Shown here piece after piece: positions 49,510 through 59,148 of a DNA stretch of 64,000 nucleotides; positions within the stretch are counted from its first letter, which is position 1, and every line of letters begins with the position of its first letter. The notes under the pieces are model-generated. The model did no database searches, was not told the origin of the DNA, and saw only the letters and a program-made list of their open reading frames with translations. The position numbers and the translations under genes are program-made. The DNA lies in assembly GCF_035917675.1 (NCBI RefSeq), contig NZ_CP109104.1, positions 4,712,001 to 4,776,000 of the forward strand, written 5' to 3'. The DNA is from Streptomyces sp. NBC_01775 (GTDB lineage Bacteria; Actinomycetota; Actinomycetes; Streptomycetales; Streptomycetaceae).

Positions 49510-50444
49510 TGCCCCCGCCCCCGCCGTCCCAGTCCCCGCCCCCGCCCGGCCCGGCGGCGCGGGCGGGGGAGTTGCTCGGGCAGGCCGTCCGCACGGCGCG
49601 CCCGGTCGGCGGCGGCTCGATCTGCGACGCCTGCCAGGTGGGCCTGGCCGACGGCACCACCGTCTTCGCCAAGGCCCTCGACAGCGCGCCCGCCGACTTC
49701 TTCGCCGCCGAGGCGGCCGGCCTGGCCCGGCTGCGCGCGACGGGGGCCGTCGCCGTGCCCGAGGTGTACGCGATCGAGCGTGACGTCCTCGTCCTGGAGT
49801 GGGTGCCGCCCGGCTCCGCCGACCCGGCGCAGGCCGAGCGGCTCGGGCGGGATCTGGCCGCGCTGCACGAGAGCCCGGCGCCGTCCTGGGGCACCCCGGG
49901 CGAGCCGTGCTACCTGGGCCCGCTGCCGCTGACCTCGCCGCCCGAACCGGTGACCGAGCCGGCCGCCTGGCCCGCCTTCCACGCCGAGCACCGGCTGCTG
50001 CCGCTGCTGCGCGCCGCCGTGGACAGCGCGCGGATCGCGCCCGCCGACGCGCGGGCCGTGGAAGAGCTGTGCGAACGGCTCGGCGAACCGGACGTGTCCG
50101 GCCCGCCGCAGCCACCCGCCGTCATCCACGGCGACCTGTGGTCGGGCAACGTGCACTGGGTCGCCGGGGGCACCCCGGGGACGGAGTCCGGGGGAGGCCG
50201 CGCCCGGCTGATCGACCCGGCGGCCCAAGGCGGCCACCCGGAGACCGACTTGGCGATGCTGGCCCTGTTCGGCTGCCCCGAACTGCCCCGGCTGCTGGCG
50301 GCGTACGAGGAGGTGCGCCCGGTGCCAGGGCGCGCGGCGCGGGTGCCGCTGCACCAGCTCCAGCACCTGCTCGCGCATGCGGTGCTCTTCGGGGGTGGGT
50401 ACGGTGCGCAGAGTGGGGCTGCGGCCCTTGCGGCTCTCCGTTGA
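49509..50444 (+). CDS. Fructosamine kinase family protein
   Basis: A 311-residue aminoglycoside-phosphotransferase-fold kinase that phosphorylates ketosamines on glycated proteins or amino acids. Landmarks: GGSICDACQVGLADGTTVFAK, VLEWVPPG, the catalytic HGDLWSGN (about 210) and LIDPAAQGGHPETDLAML. The ATG is coupled to ptpA through TGATG. An inserted GC-rich repeat element encodes the GGTPGTESGGGRA loop just before the DPA motif. Confidence 0.88.
   Translation: MPPPPPSQSPPPPGPAARAGELLGQAVRTARPVGGGSICDACQVGLADGTTVFAKALDSAPADFFAAEAAGLARLRATGAVAVPEVYAIERDVLVLEWVPPGSADPAQAERLGRDLAALHESPAPSWGTPGEPCYLGPLPLTSPPEPVTEPAAWPAFHAEHRLLPLLRAAVDSARIAPADARAVEELCERLGEPDVSGPPQPPAVIHGDLWSGNVHWVAGGTPGTESGGGRARLIDPAAQGGHPETDLAMLALFGCPELPRLLAAYEEVRPVPGRAARVPLHQLQHLLAHAVLFGGGYGAQSGAAALAALR
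50166..50197 (+). repeat. GC-rich hairpin repeat, copy 1 (inside fructosamine kinase gene)
   Basis: GGGGGCACCCCGGGG followed by ACGGAGTCCGGGGGAGG; member of the GGGGGnnCCCC...GGGGGAGG family described in the findings. Confidence 0.65.
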
Positions 50445-50525
50445 TCGGCTTACGTGCGTTGATCCGGCATACGCGCTGGGTAGGGGGTGCCCCTTTCTGT
50501 GCTTTGCGGGGTGCGGGTGCTCGGT

Positions 50526-50553
50526 GGCTGGTCGCGCAGTTCCCCGCGCCCCT
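50526..50553. repeat. Short interspersed Streptomyces intergenic repeat
   Basis: Begins GGCTGGTCGCGCAGTTCC and continues CCGCGCCCCT, a motif I recognise as common between genes in many Streptomyces; one copy here, upstream of the Cys/Met enzyme gene. Confidence 0.6.
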
Positions 50554-50607
50554 TCAGGGCACGCCCCCAGCGGGGCGCCCCCAGCGCCAAGGAGAGGTAG
50601 GCAGTAC

Positions 50608-51774
50608 ATGAGTGTCCACGACAGGTCGGTCAGCGACGCCGACGGCACCCGCGTCGTGCGCGCGGGCCTGCCGGAGGAGGAGCCGTACGCTCCCCCGCTG
50701 CCAGGGCCGGTCTTCGCCGCGCACTACCACCTGCCCGGCGACATCGAGGGCGCGCCGTACGCCTACGGGCGCGACGCCAACCCCACCTGGTCCGCGCTGG
50801 AGCGGGCCGTCGCCGCGCTGGAGGCGCCGCAGGACCCGGCGGCCGAGGCGGTCGTCTTCGCCTCCGGCATGGGTGCCATCTCCGCCGTCCTGCTCTCCCA
50901 GCTCGGCCCCGGCCAGACGGTGGTGCTGCCCTCGGACGGCTACAACCTGCTGGCCGCGCTGCGCGCCCGGCTGGAGGGCTTCGGCGTCCAGGTGCGTACG
51001 GCGCCCACCGACGGCTGGGACGAGCCCGGTCGGCTCGACGTCCTGGCGGGGGCACGGCTGCTGTGGCTTGAGACGCCCTCCAACCCGGGGCTGGACGTGT
51101 GCGACATCCGCCGCCTGGCGGACGCGGCGCACGAGCGGGGCGCACTCGTCGCCGTCGACAACACCCTGGCCACCCCGCTGGGCCAGCGCCCCCTCGAACT
51201 GGGCGCCGATCTGGCGGTGGCCAGCGGCACCAAGGCGCTGACCGGCCACGGCGATGTGCTGCTGGGCTATGTCGTGTGCCGGGACGCGGAGTTGGCCGCC
51301 TCGGTGCGGGCCTGGCGCAAGACGGTCGGCGCGATCCCCGGCCCGATGGAGGCATGGCTCGCCCACCGTTCGCTGGCGACCCTCGACGTGCGTACGCGGC
51401 GGCAGGCGGGCAACGCGCTGGCCGTGGCCGAGGCGCTGACGGCGCGCCCCGAGGTGAGCGACGTGCGCCACCCCGGGCTGCCGGGGGATGACGCGCACGC
51501 GCTGGCGGTCCGTCAGATGAGCCGGTACGGCTGCGTCGTCTCCTTCACGCTGCCCGACAAGGCGTACGCGGAGCGGTTCTTGTCCGGCCTGCGGCTGGTG
51601 GGGGAGGCCACCAGCTTCGGCGGGGTCCGCTCGACGGCGGAGCGCCGGGGGCGCTGGGGCGGTGACGCGGTGCCGGAAGGATTCGTCCGGCTGTCGGTGG
51701 GTGTCGAGGACGCCGCGGATCTGGTGGCAGACATCCGCCGCTCCCTGGACGAGGCCCGCACGTCGGCCCAGTGA
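50608..51774 (+). CDS. Cys/Met metabolism PLP enzyme (cystathionine gamma-lyase-like)
   Basis: A 388-residue fold-I PLP enzyme. YAYGRDANPTWSALERAVAALE, VFASGMGAISAV, WLETPSNPGLDVCDI, VDNTLATPLGQRPLELGAD and ASGTKALTGHGD (PLP lysine about 209) are the Cys_Met_Meta signature in order. Lyase versus synthase cannot be separated by eye. ATG at 50608 with AAGGAGAGG. Confidence 0.9.
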   Translation: MSVHDRSVSDADGTRVVRAGLPEEEPYAPPLPGPVFAAHYHLPGDIEGAPYAYGRDANPTWSALERAVAALEAPQDPAAEAVVFASGMGAISAVLLSQLGPGQTVVLPSDGYNLLAALRARLEGFGVQVRTAPTDGWDEPGRLDVLAGARLLWLETPSNPGLDVCDIRRLADAAHERGALVAVDNTLATPLGQRPLELGADLAVASGTKALTGHGDVLLGYVVCRDAELAASVRAWRKTVGAIPGPMEAWLAHRSLATLDVRTRRQAGNALAVAEALTARPEVSDVRHPGLPGDDAHALAVRQMSRYGCVVSFTLPDKAYAERFLSGLRLVGEATSFGGVRSTAERRGRWGGDAVPEGFVRLSVGVEDAADLVADIRRSLDEARTSAQ

Positions 51775-51844
51775 CGGGACGTCCGTTGACGGCTCGACGG
51801 CTCGACGGCTGGGGGGCTGAGCCGGGCGGCTCAGGGCGACCGGG

Positions 51845-52822
51845 TCAGGCGGGTGGGGTGTCGGGGCCGCCGTAGTCCGGGCTGGAGTAGTCCGGGCTGC
51901 TGAAGCGGGGGCGGGTCTCGGTCCGGTCGGGGGACTCGGAGGAAGGGCGGCTGGAGAAGCCCGGGTGGGAATACCCCAGCCGGCTCTCTCGCGGCACGAA
52001 GGTGGACGGCGCCTGCTCGGGCCCCCTGGGATCGGCCAGCGCCTCCCGCAGGAACGGCACTATCCCCCGCTCCATCAGCGCCTCGCGCCACGCCGTACGG
52101 GCCAGCGCCACCTCCTCCGCGAGCCGGCCGGCGCCCGGATCGTTGCCCTTGTCGCCCCCGGGCGCGCGCGCCGCTCCGGCGCCGTTGCGCATCGCGGCCA
52201 GCAGCAGGCCGGCCGTCGCGACCAGGATCCCGGCCGCGGCGAGCGCCGCGAACACCCAGCCGGCGCTGCGGATCGGGCCTGCCACGGCGGGCTCGGGGGT
52301 CAGCAGATGCAGCGCGTATCCCAGCAGCAGGAAGATGACGGCCGCCGTGCCCGCGAGCACCGGGGCCAGCACCGAGACCATGGCGACCAGCCCCGCGCCC
52401 CCCGCCTCCGCCAGGCTGTCGCTGCCCATCGCCCCGGCCAGCCTGTTGCCGACGCTCTCGCCGCCGCCCTCCCTCGCCCCACGGGCCTTGGCGCCCCCCG
52501 CCGCCTCCCCGCCCGCCCCGGCGAGCGTGGTCACGGCACCTGAGCCGCCGCCCGAGGAGGGGCGGCCCGAGACGGAGGGCGCGTTTTCGGGGCGGCGCAA
52601 CTCCTCGCGCAGGCGCACGAACTGGTGGTACTCGGCTTCCGCGCACGCGGCTATCGCGGTGGCGGCGCTGAGCGCCATGGTGCGCAGCTGCTCGGCGTTG
52701 AGCCGTTGGCCGATCGCAGCGAGGTCGGCGCGGCGGTGCGCGGTTCGCAGAGCCTCGTCGAGGACCCGCTCGAACTCGGGCCGGTCTTCGCGTAGCAGGT
52801 GCGGAGCGGTGTTCATGTGCAT
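51845..52822 (-). CDS. Two-TM membrane protein of unknown function
   Basis: A 325-residue protein. A helical N-terminal domain (about 5-80, RVLDEALRTAHRRADLAAIGQRL) precedes a Gly/Ala linker, two membrane segments (about 143-163 and 180-203), a helical segment (LAEEVALARTAWREALMERG) and a Ser/Asp/Tyr/Pro tail with SSPDYSSPDY. The ATG at 52822 follows GGAG at nine bases; the ATG at 52816 is an alternative. It resembles no known family to me. Confidence 0.7.
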   Translation of the reverse strand: MHMNTAPHLLREDRPEFERVLDEALRTAHRRADLAAIGQRLNAEQLRTMALSAATAIAACAEAEYHQFVRLREELRRPENAPSVSGRPSSGGGSGAVTTLAGAGGEAAGGAKARGAREGGGESVGNRLAGAMGSDSLAEAGGAGLVAMVSVLAPVLAGTAAVIFLLLGYALHLLTPEPAVAGPIRSAGWVFAALAAAGILVATAGLLLAAMRNGAGAARAPGGDKGNDPGAGRLAEEVALARTAWREALMERGIVPFLREALADPRGPEQAPSTFVPRESRLGYSHPGFSSRPSSESPDRTETRPRFSSPDYSSPDYGGPDTPPA

Positions 52823-53056
52823 CCCCCGATGCTCCGTAGGGCCTGGGTGGGCCGGTCGAGGGCGGGGCAGGTCAGCAGGCGGAGAACTCAGTTTCGGCAA
52901 GGCCGATGGTAGAGCGCCGGAGGTGCTCAGTGACAGAGAGTTTCCAGAATTGACCCGCTACAGCGATGCCCCCCAGCCGATCACTTCTGGGGAAACGTCT
53001 GCCCGGGAATCCGCGCGCGAATCAAAAGGTGCGCCGAACCGCGCCCCGTGCGCCCC

Positions 53057-54454
53057 TCACTGCACGAGGGGCAACTGCGCGATAAGGAGCTTTCCGGCCA
53101 TCGTGACCCCGCCGTCCATGGCGACCGCGAGCCCGTCCGCGTACACGTGCGGACCCGTGATCTGCGGGGCGCTCGCCTCACCCTCGCCGTCCTCGCTGCC
53201 CACCTCGCCCAGCAGGTAGGGGATGGGGCTGTGCCCGTGGACGATCCGCTTGCCGCCGAAGGTGTCCAGCAGCTCGCGCACCGCCATGGGGCCCGCGCCC
53301 TCGTCCCGGAAGGCGAAGCGCTTGGTGAACTTGCGGAACAGGTCCCACGTCTCCTCCGCGTCGTCGCGCTGGAGGGCCGTGGTGATGGCGTCGTTGACCT
53401 CGTCGATCGTGTTGCCGTAGTCCATGTAGCAGGTGGCGTCGGAGTGCACCAGCAGGTGCCCGTCGGCCAGCGCGATGGCGTCCAGCCGGGACATCCACTG
53501 GAGGTGGTGGCCGGCCAGCCGCTCCATGTCGGTGCGCTGGCCGCCGTTGAGCAGCCAGGCAGCCTGGAAGGAGGCGGTGCCGGCACCGGAGTTGACGGGG
53601 GTGTCACCGAACCGCTTGGCGCCGAGCAGCAGCAGCTCGTGGTTGCCCATCAGCGCCTTGCAGTAGCCGCCGGCCGCAGCGGCCTCGGCCGACAGCTGCA
53701 TGACCAGCTCGATCACGCCGATGCCGTCGGGGCCCCGGTCGGTGAAGTCCCCCAGGAACCACAGGCGCGCGTTGCCCGCGACCCAGCGGTCCTCGGAGTC
53801 GATGATGCCGAACTGCCGCAGTGCCGCGCGCAGTTCGTCGAGATAGCCGTGCACGTCGCCGACGACGTAGAGGGGGCCCTCGCCGTCGTTGCCCCGCGGC
53901 GCGGCGACGGGCACGTCGACCATGGTGGGCTCGGGCACGCTCGCCACCCGGGTCGCGGCGCCGACGACCGGCAGGTCGCGCGCCGTCGGTGTGTACTCCT
54001 CGGGCATCTCCGCGCGCACGGGCGCGGGCTCTTCGGGCGCCGGACCGCTGAGTGCCGGAGCGCCGGGCGGCGGTCCGCCGGCCGGATGAGGCGCGGCAGC
54101 CCGGCGCGGGTCGCTGACGGGCCGCGGGCCGGCCGGAGCCGGGGCGCCGACGGGCCGGGGGTCGCGGGGCGGCGGGCCGCCCGGCACGGAGGTGTCCGGG
54201 ACCGCCGTACGGGGAGCAACGGCTCCCGGCACGGGGCCACTTGGGACCGGTGCGCCCTGCACGGGCACGCTCCGCGCGGGCATGCCCTGCGCAGGCATGC
54301 CCTGCGCAGGCACGCCCTGCCCGGGACCGCTCGGCGGCGCGACGGGCGAGCCCGTGCCGGGAGGCCCGACGGGCGCCCCCGTGCCGGTTCCCTCCCCGTG
54401 TGCCGCCGTCCCGCCGTGCCATACGTCGGGTCCCTGACCGGCCCCCTGAGTCAT
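53057..54454 (-). CDS. Calcineurin-like metallophosphoesterase with disordered N-terminus
   Basis: A 465-residue protein. The first ~190 residues are Gly/Pro/Ala/Val-rich with pentapeptide repeats (PAQGM). The rest is a PPP-type phosphatase: VVGDVHGYLDEL, FLGDFTDRGPDG, MGNHELLL, LLVHSD and VHGHSPI supply the two-metal site. Probable protein or nucleotide phosphatase, partner unknown. The ATG at 54454 has GGAGGGG close by; ATG 54469 and a further upstream extension are possible. Confidence 0.87.
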   Translation of the reverse strand: MTQGAGQGPDVWHGGTAAHGEGTGTGAPVGPPGTGSPVAPPSGPGQGVPAQGMPAQGMPARSVPVQGAPVPSGPVPGAVAPRTAVPDTSVPGGPPPRDPRPVGAPAPAGPRPVSDPRRAAAPHPAGGPPPGAPALSGPAPEEPAPVRAEMPEEYTPTARDLPVVGAATRVASVPEPTMVDVPVAAPRGNDGEGPLYVVGDVHGYLDELRAALRQFGIIDSEDRWVAGNARLWFLGDFTDRGPDGIGVIELVMQLSAEAAAAGGYCKALMGNHELLLLGAKRFGDTPVNSGAGTASFQAAWLLNGGQRTDMERLAGHHLQWMSRLDAIALADGHLLVHSDATCYMDYGNTIDEVNDAITTALQRDDAEETWDLFRKFTKRFAFRDEGAGPMAVRELLDTFGGKRIVHGHSPIPYLLGEVGSEDGEGEASAPQITGPHVYADGLAVAMDGGVTMAGKLLIAQLPLVQ

Positions 54455-54832
54455 CGACCCCTCCACCATCGCGCCGCCGCCGTGCACCGCCGACCTCCCC
54501 CTTCCGTTCGGGGCCTCACGGCCCGCGGAGACGGTCCCAGCCGCTGGTCCTTCGGCCTGGGAGCCACCCAGGTCGGGAGCCGGTCCCGGTGTCGTCCTCC
54601 CCCGGCCTTCGACCGGGGGTGCACCCAATCATAGGAACGCTGGTCGCGGCTTGTGACGCACCTGGGGGCCCGCATTTGACGCAGTGTCCGAACGGGGCAT
54701 GAATTCATCCGGAATTCTCCGGGGACGTACCTCTTGGATTCCGCCCGGATTCCGCCGCGTCGGGCCGTGACCCCTCGCGTCAGCCCCGGCGGCGGCCATC
54801 CGCGTCACCCGGCATTTCCGTATCGGTCGCGT
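54455..54832. other. Intergenic region between metallophosphoesterase and LacI genes
   Basis: 378 bp; contains one GC-rich hairpin repeat (54596-54627) and, next to it, a TATGAT on the minus strand (complement of 54628-54633) that may be the -10 box of the phosphoesterase gene. Nothing else is supportable. Confidence 0.5.
54596..54627 (-). repeat. GC-rich hairpin repeat, copy 2 (intergenic)
   Basis: On the minus strand TGGGTGCACCCCCGGTCG followed by AAGGCCGGGGGAGG; same family as the copies at 50166, 55901, 61846 and 63887. Confidence 0.7.
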
Positions 54833-55984
54833 TCAGTCAGCGCGGGGCGCACGGGGCGCACTGACCGTTGTGCGAGCGCCCCGGCGATACGAGGAGGTAC
54901 GCACGATCAGATCGGTGGGCATCACCTGCCGCACGGGCAGCGCCGGGCCGATGCCCTCGATGGCGTCGATCAGCAGCTGGATGACGGTGTTGCCGATCCG
55001 CCCCGGCTTGAGCGAGAGCGTGGTGATGGGCGGCTCGGTCGTGGCGTAGACGGTGGACTCGCTACAGCACACCAGCAGCAGGTCCTCCGGCACCCGCAGC
55101 CCGTAGCGTCGCGCCGCCCCCAGCAGGTCGGTGCCGTTGGGGTCGAAGAGGCCGTAGACCGCGTCCGGGCGGTCGGGTCTGGCCAGCAGCCGGTCGGCGG
55201 CCACCGCGCCCGCGCACGGGTCGTGTGCCGGATAGCTCTCGTAGACCGGGTCCTGGCCCACGCGCTCGCACCACTCCAGGTAGGCGCTGGTCGACAGCCG
55301 GGTGTAGGTGTCGGTGCTGGTGCCCGTCAGCAGGCCGATGCGGCGGGCTCCGGATTCGGCGAGGTGGTCCAGGAGGCCGCGCACCGCCTCCTCGTGGTCG
55401 TGGTCCACCCACGCGGTGACCGGCACGGAGCCGCTGGGGCGGCCGTCGGAGACGACCGGGATCCCGGAGCGGACCAGTTCGGTGACGACCGGGTCCTGGT
55501 CGGAGGGGTCGATGACGACGGTGCCGTCCAGCGCGACGTTGGACCACACGTCGAAGGGGCTGTCCCGGGCCGGGGCCGGCAGGATCACCAGGGCGTAGCC
55601 GCGGGCCAGCGCCGCCGAGGTCGCGGCCCGCGCCATCTCGGCGAAGTAGGCGAACTCGGTGAAGGTGAACGGTTCTTCGCCGTACGTCGTGACGGTCAGG
55701 CCGATCAGCCCCGACTTGCCCGTGCGCAGCGTGCGGGCCGCGGCGGAGGGGCGGTAGCCCAGCCGCTCGGCGACCTCGCGGACGTGGCTGCGCGTGGCAT
55801 CCGGAAGCCGGCCCTTTCCGTTGAGGGCGTCGGAGACAGTCGTGATGGAGACACCGGCCGCGGCGGCGACATCCCGGATGCCGGCCCGCGCCCTCGGCCG
55901 GCTCCCCCGGGAGTACCTCCCGGCCGGAGGCTGCGGGAGGGACGCCGGTGTCCGGCTCCCCTGATGCTTCTCTGCTGCTGTCAT
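54833..55984 (-). CDS. LacI family transcriptional regulator
   Basis: A 383-residue LacI/GalR regulator. The helix-turn-helix is IRDVAAAAGVSITTVSDALNGKGRL (about 35-60) with hinge GYRPSAAARTLRTGKSG. The periplasmic-binding-like effector domain (about 95-370) includes DGTVVIDPSDQDP. The N-terminal ~30 residues come partly from a GC-rich repeat element (55901-55940). The ATG at 55984 is best by context; no clear ribosome site. Divergent from hisC. Confidence 0.9.
   Translation of the reverse strand: MTAAEKHQGSRTPASLPQPPAGRYSRGSRPRARAGIRDVAAAAGVSITTVSDALNGKGRLPDATRSHVREVAERLGYRPSAAARTLRTGKSGLIGLTVTTYGEEPFTFTEFAYFAEMARAATSAALARGYALVILPAPARDSPFDVWSNVALDGTVVIDPSDQDPVVTELVRSGIPVVSDGRPSGSVPVTAWVDHDHEEAVRGLLDHLAESGARRIGLLTGTSTDTYTRLSTSAYLEWCERVGQDPVYESYPAHDPCAGAVAADRLLARPDRPDAVYGLFDPNGTDLLGAARRYGLRVPEDLLLVCCSESTVYATTEPPITTLSLKPGRIGNTVIQLLIDAIEGIGPALPVRQVMPTDLIVRTSSYRRGARTTVSAPRAPRAD
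55901..55940 (-). repeat. GC-rich hairpin repeat, copy 3 (inside LacI gene 5' end)
   Basis: On the minus strand it reads CCTCCCGCAGCCTCCGGCCG and continues with a GGAGGTACTCCCGGGGGAG block; in frame, it encodes the LPQPPAGRYSRGSR linker before the HTH. Confidence 0.65.
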
Positions 55985-56332
55985 GGCGACCCGATCGTAG
56001 GCCTGCGGCAGGTTGGACGCCGGGGCCGCGGAGGGCGCGCGAGCAGGCAGGATCCGGCGTCTTCGACGGGGCGGAACGACCATGGAACGCGCAGTTCACG
56101 GTTGGGTCGCGCGGCTCGTGGCGGAGAGCGGGCGCGGTTGTTTCCGCCGGATCGGCGATCCGGTAAGGGGAGCCTTAATCACCTTCACGAGCGATGCGCG
56201 CCACCGCGTTCGCCACCAGCGCGCAGGGCGTACGCGGACGGGCCCCGTCCGGGACGTACGCCGGGTGGAGGAATCCTCTTAAGGTGAACAGTATTGACGC
56301 GGATACGGGACGACGGTCCAGGAGGAGCAGCG
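55985..56332. other. LacI-hisC divergent intergenic region
   Basis: 348 bp; the only clear structure is the 17-bp dyad at 56147-56163. No gene is supportable. Confidence 0.5.
56147..56163. promoter_or_regulatory. Perfect 17-bp dyad between lacI-type gene and hisC
   Basis: CCGGATC-GGC-GATCCGG; a candidate operator for the divergent LacI-family regulator, though its odd spacing differs from the usual CG-centred LacI operators. Confidence 0.45.
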
Positions 56333-57466
56333 GTGAGTGACAAGAGCGAGCGGGAGCACGAGGAGCGCGGGGACGCGACGGGGGCGCGTGGCCCCCGGCT
56401 GCGCGGTGCGCTGGCGGACGTCCCGTCCTACAAGCCCGGCCGCCCGGCCTCGGCCGACGGGCCCGTCTCCTACAAGCTGTCGTCGAACGAGAACCCCTAC
56501 CCGCCGCTGCCCGGCGTGCTGGAGTCGGTGACGGCCGCCGCCGCCTCCTTCAACCGGTACCCGGACATGGCCTGCTCCGGTCTGCTCGCCGAGCTGGCGG
56601 ACCGCTTCGAGGTGCCGGTCTCCCACCTGGCCACCGGCACCGGCTCGGTGGGCGTCGCCCAGCAGCTGTTGCAGGCGACGGCGGGTCCGGGGGACGAGGT
56701 GATCTACGCCTGGCGCTCCTTCGAGGCGTACCCGATCATCACGCAGATCTCCGGCGCCGCCTCGGTGCGGGTGCCGCTGACCGGCGGCGCCGAGCAGGAG
56801 GCGCACGACCTGGACGCGATGGCGGACGCGATCACCGAGCGCACCCGCCTCATCTTCGTCTGCAACCCCAACAACCCCACCGGCGCCGCCATCCCCCGTG
56901 CGGACCTGGAGCGCTTCTTGGACCGGGTGCCGGCGGATGTGCTGGTGGTGCTGGACGAGGCGTACCGCGAGTTCGTGCGCGACGAGCGGGTGGTGGACGG
57001 CATCGAGCTGTACCGCGACCGCCCCAACGTGTGTGTGCTGCGGACCTTCTCCAAGGCGTACGGGCTGGCCGGGCTGCGGGTCGGCTTCGCGGTGGCGCAC
57101 GAGCCGGTGGCCGCCGCGCTGCGCAAGACCGCCGTCCCCTTCGGTGTGAGCCAACTCGCACAGGAGGCGGCGATAGCCTCGCTGCGCAGCGAGGACGCGC
57201 TGCTGGAGCGGGTGGAGGCGCTCATCGAGGAGCGCACCCGGGTGCTGGGGGAGCTGCGGGGCCAGGGGTGGACGGTGCCCGAGTCGCAGGCGAACTTCGT
57301 GTGGCTCCGGCTGGGAGCCCGTACGGCGGACTTCGCGGAGCGGGCCGAGGCGGCCGGGGTGACGGTGCGGCCGTTCGCCGGGGAGGGCGTGCGGGTCACC
57401 ATTGGAGAGACCGCGGCCAACGACATCTTCTTGCAGGTCACGGCGGCTTTTCGGAAAGAGCTTTAG
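56333..57466 (+). CDS. hisC: Histidinol-phosphate aminotransferase (HisC family)
   Basis: A 377-residue fold-I PLP aminotransferase. [15 protein letters not shown] (substrate end), [15 protein letters not shown] [25 protein letters not shown] and [14 protein letters not shown] (PLP Lys about 239). Streptomyces usually has another hisC within the his operon, so this copy may have a related aminotransferase role. The GTG at 56333 follows GGAGGAGCAGCG. Confidence 0.88.
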   Translation: MSDKSEREHEERGDATGARGPRLRGALADVPSYKPGRPASADGPVSYKLSSNENPYPPLPGVLESVTAAAASFNRYPDMACSGLLAELADRFEVPVSHLATGTGSVGVAQQLLQATAGPGDEVIYAWRSFEAYPIITQISGAASVRVPLTGGAEQEAHDLDAMADAITERTRLIFVCNPNNPTGAAIPRADLERFLDRVPADVLVVLDEAYREFVRDERVVDGIELYRDRPNVCVLRTFSKAYGLAGLRVGFAVAHEPVAAALRKTAVPFGVSQLAQEAAIASLRSEDALLERVEALIEERTRVLGELRGQGWTVPESQANFVWLRLGARTADFAERAEAAGVTVRPFAGEGVRVTIGETAANDIFLQVTAAFRKEL

Positions 57467-57557
57467 TCCCTTTTGGGAACGTCTGCCCCTGTCCCGGCCG
57501 GGTTTTCGACCCCCGGTGACATGTCCGGTATGGGGGTGTCGTAGGGTCGCTTGTGAA

Positions 57558-57573
57558 TGTGAACGCATTCACG
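57558..57573. promoter_or_regulatory. Rex operator upstream of cydA
   Basis: TGTGAACGCATTCACG matches the Rex consensus TGTGAA-N4-TTCACA at all but the last base. It lies 31 bp before cydA. Rex, the NADH/NAD+ sensor, is known to repress cydABCD in S. coelicolor. Confidence 0.85.
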
Positions 57574-57604
57574 AACGCGGGTGCGACCCGAAGGAGAGAG
57601 CAAC

Positions 57605-59131
57605 GTGGACCTTGCGTTGGCGCCGGAGACCCTGGCGCGCTGGCAGTTCGGCATCACGACCGTCTACCACTTCCTCTTCGTCCCTTTGACGATCTCCCTG
57701 GCCACCCTGACCGCGGTCCTCCAGACCGCGTGGGTGCGGACGAACAAGGAGAAGTACCTCAAGGCGACCCGCTTTTGGGGAAAGCTCTTCCTGATCAACA
57801 TCGCCATGGGCGTGGTCACCGGCATCGTGCAGGAGTTCCAGTTCGGCATGAACTGGTCGGACTACTCCCGCTTCGTCGGAGACGTCTTCGGCGCACCGCT
57901 CGCCTTCGAGGCGCTGATCGCCTTCTTCATGGAGTCGACCTTCATCGGCCTGTGGATCTTCGGCAGGGACAAGCTGCCCAAGAAGCTGCACCTGGCGACC
58001 ATCTGGCTGGTGGCGTTCGGCACCGTCGCCTCGGCCTACTTCATCCTGGCCGCCAACTCCTGGATGCAGCACCCGGTCGGGTACCGCATGAACGAGGGCA
58101 ACGGCCGGGCCGAAATGACGGATTTCTTCGGGATCCTGTTCCAGAACACCGCGCTGGCGCAGTTCTTCCACACCATGACCGCCGCCTTCTTGACCGGTGG
58201 CGCCTTCATGGTCGGCATCGCCGCCTACCACCTGCTGCGCAAGAAGCACATCCCGGTGATGCGCAGCTCGCTGCGGCTCGGGCTGGTGACCTTGGTGATC
58301 GGCGGACTGCTCACCGTCGTCAGCGGCGACCGGCTCGGCAAGATCATGTACGAGCAGCAGCCGATGAAGATGGCCTCGGCCGAGGCCCTGTGGGAGACCC
58401 AGGCCCCCGCCCCGTTCTCCGTCTTCTCCTACGGCGACGTCGACAAGGGACACAACAAGGTCGCCATCGAGATCCCCGGTGTCCTCTCCTTCCTCGCGCA
58501 CGACAACTTCTACGAGGCCGTCCCCGGCATCAACGACACCAACGCGCACCTGAAGGAGAAGTACAAGGACAGCGTCGGGCTGGATGACTACCGGCCCAAC
58601 ATCCCCGTCGCCTACTGGTCGTTCCGCTGGATGATCGGCTTCGGGATGGCCTCCTTCACGCTCGGCTTCGCCGGCCTCTACCTCACCCGGCGCAGGCTCT
58701 GGCTGTCCGAGCGGCTGCGAACCCGTACGGCCGACGAGAACGCGGTGCCCCGGCTGGCGCTCACCAAGGACCGCGAGCTGGGCGGGCGGCTGGGCACCTG
58801 GTACTGGCGGCTGTCCGCGCTCACCCTCCTCTTCCCGCTGATCGCCAACTCCTGGGGCTGGATCTTCACCGAGACCGGCCGCCAGCCCTGGGTGGTCTAC
58901 GGGGTGCTGCCCACGGCCTCGGCCGTCTCCCCCAGCGTCTCCCAGGGCGAGGTGCTCACCTCGCTGATCGTCTTCACCACGCTGTACGCGATCCTCGCCG
59001 TCGTCGAGGTCAAGCTGCTGGTGAAGTACGTCAAAGCCGGGCCCCCGGAGCTGACCGAGGCCGACCTCAACCCGCCCACCAAGATCGGTGGAGACACCGA
59101 TTCCGACCGGCCCATGGCCTTCTCGTACTGA
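57605..59131 (+). CDS. cydA: Cytochrome bd oxidase subunit I
   Basis: A 508-residue integral membrane quinol oxidase subunit carrying hemes b558, b595 and d. The N-terminus ALAPETLARWQFGITTVYHF has the heme-ligand His. GAPLAFEALIAFFMEST and GRQPWVVYGVLPT are family blocks; the quinol (Q) loop is of the short type. The GTG at 57605 follows AAGGAGAGAG. First gene of the cyd operon. Confidence 0.96.
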   Translation: MDLALAPETLARWQFGITTVYHFLFVPLTISLATLTAVLQTAWVRTNKEKYLKATRFWGKLFLINIAMGVVTGIVQEFQFGMNWSDYSRFVGDVFGAPLAFEALIAFFMESTFIGLWIFGRDKLPKKLHLATIWLVAFGTVASAYFILAANSWMQHPVGYRMNEGNGRAEMTDFFGILFQNTALAQFFHTMTAAFLTGGAFMVGIAAYHLLRKKHIPVMRSSLRLGLVTLVIGGLLTVVSGDRLGKIMYEQQPMKMASAEALWETQAPAPFSVFSYGDVDKGHNKVAIEIPGVLSFLAHDNFYEAVPGINDTNAHLKEKYKDSVGLDDYRPNIPVAYWSFRWMIGFGMASFTLGFAGLYLTRRRLWLSERLRTRTADENAVPRLALTKDRELGGRLGTWYWRLSALTLLFPLIANSWGWIFTETGRQPWVVYGVLPTASAVSPSVSQGEVLTSLIVFTTLYAILAVVEVKLLVKYVKAGPPELTEADLNPPTKIGGDTDSDRPMAFSY

Positions 59132-59148
59132 GATCGGGGCGAATCGCT

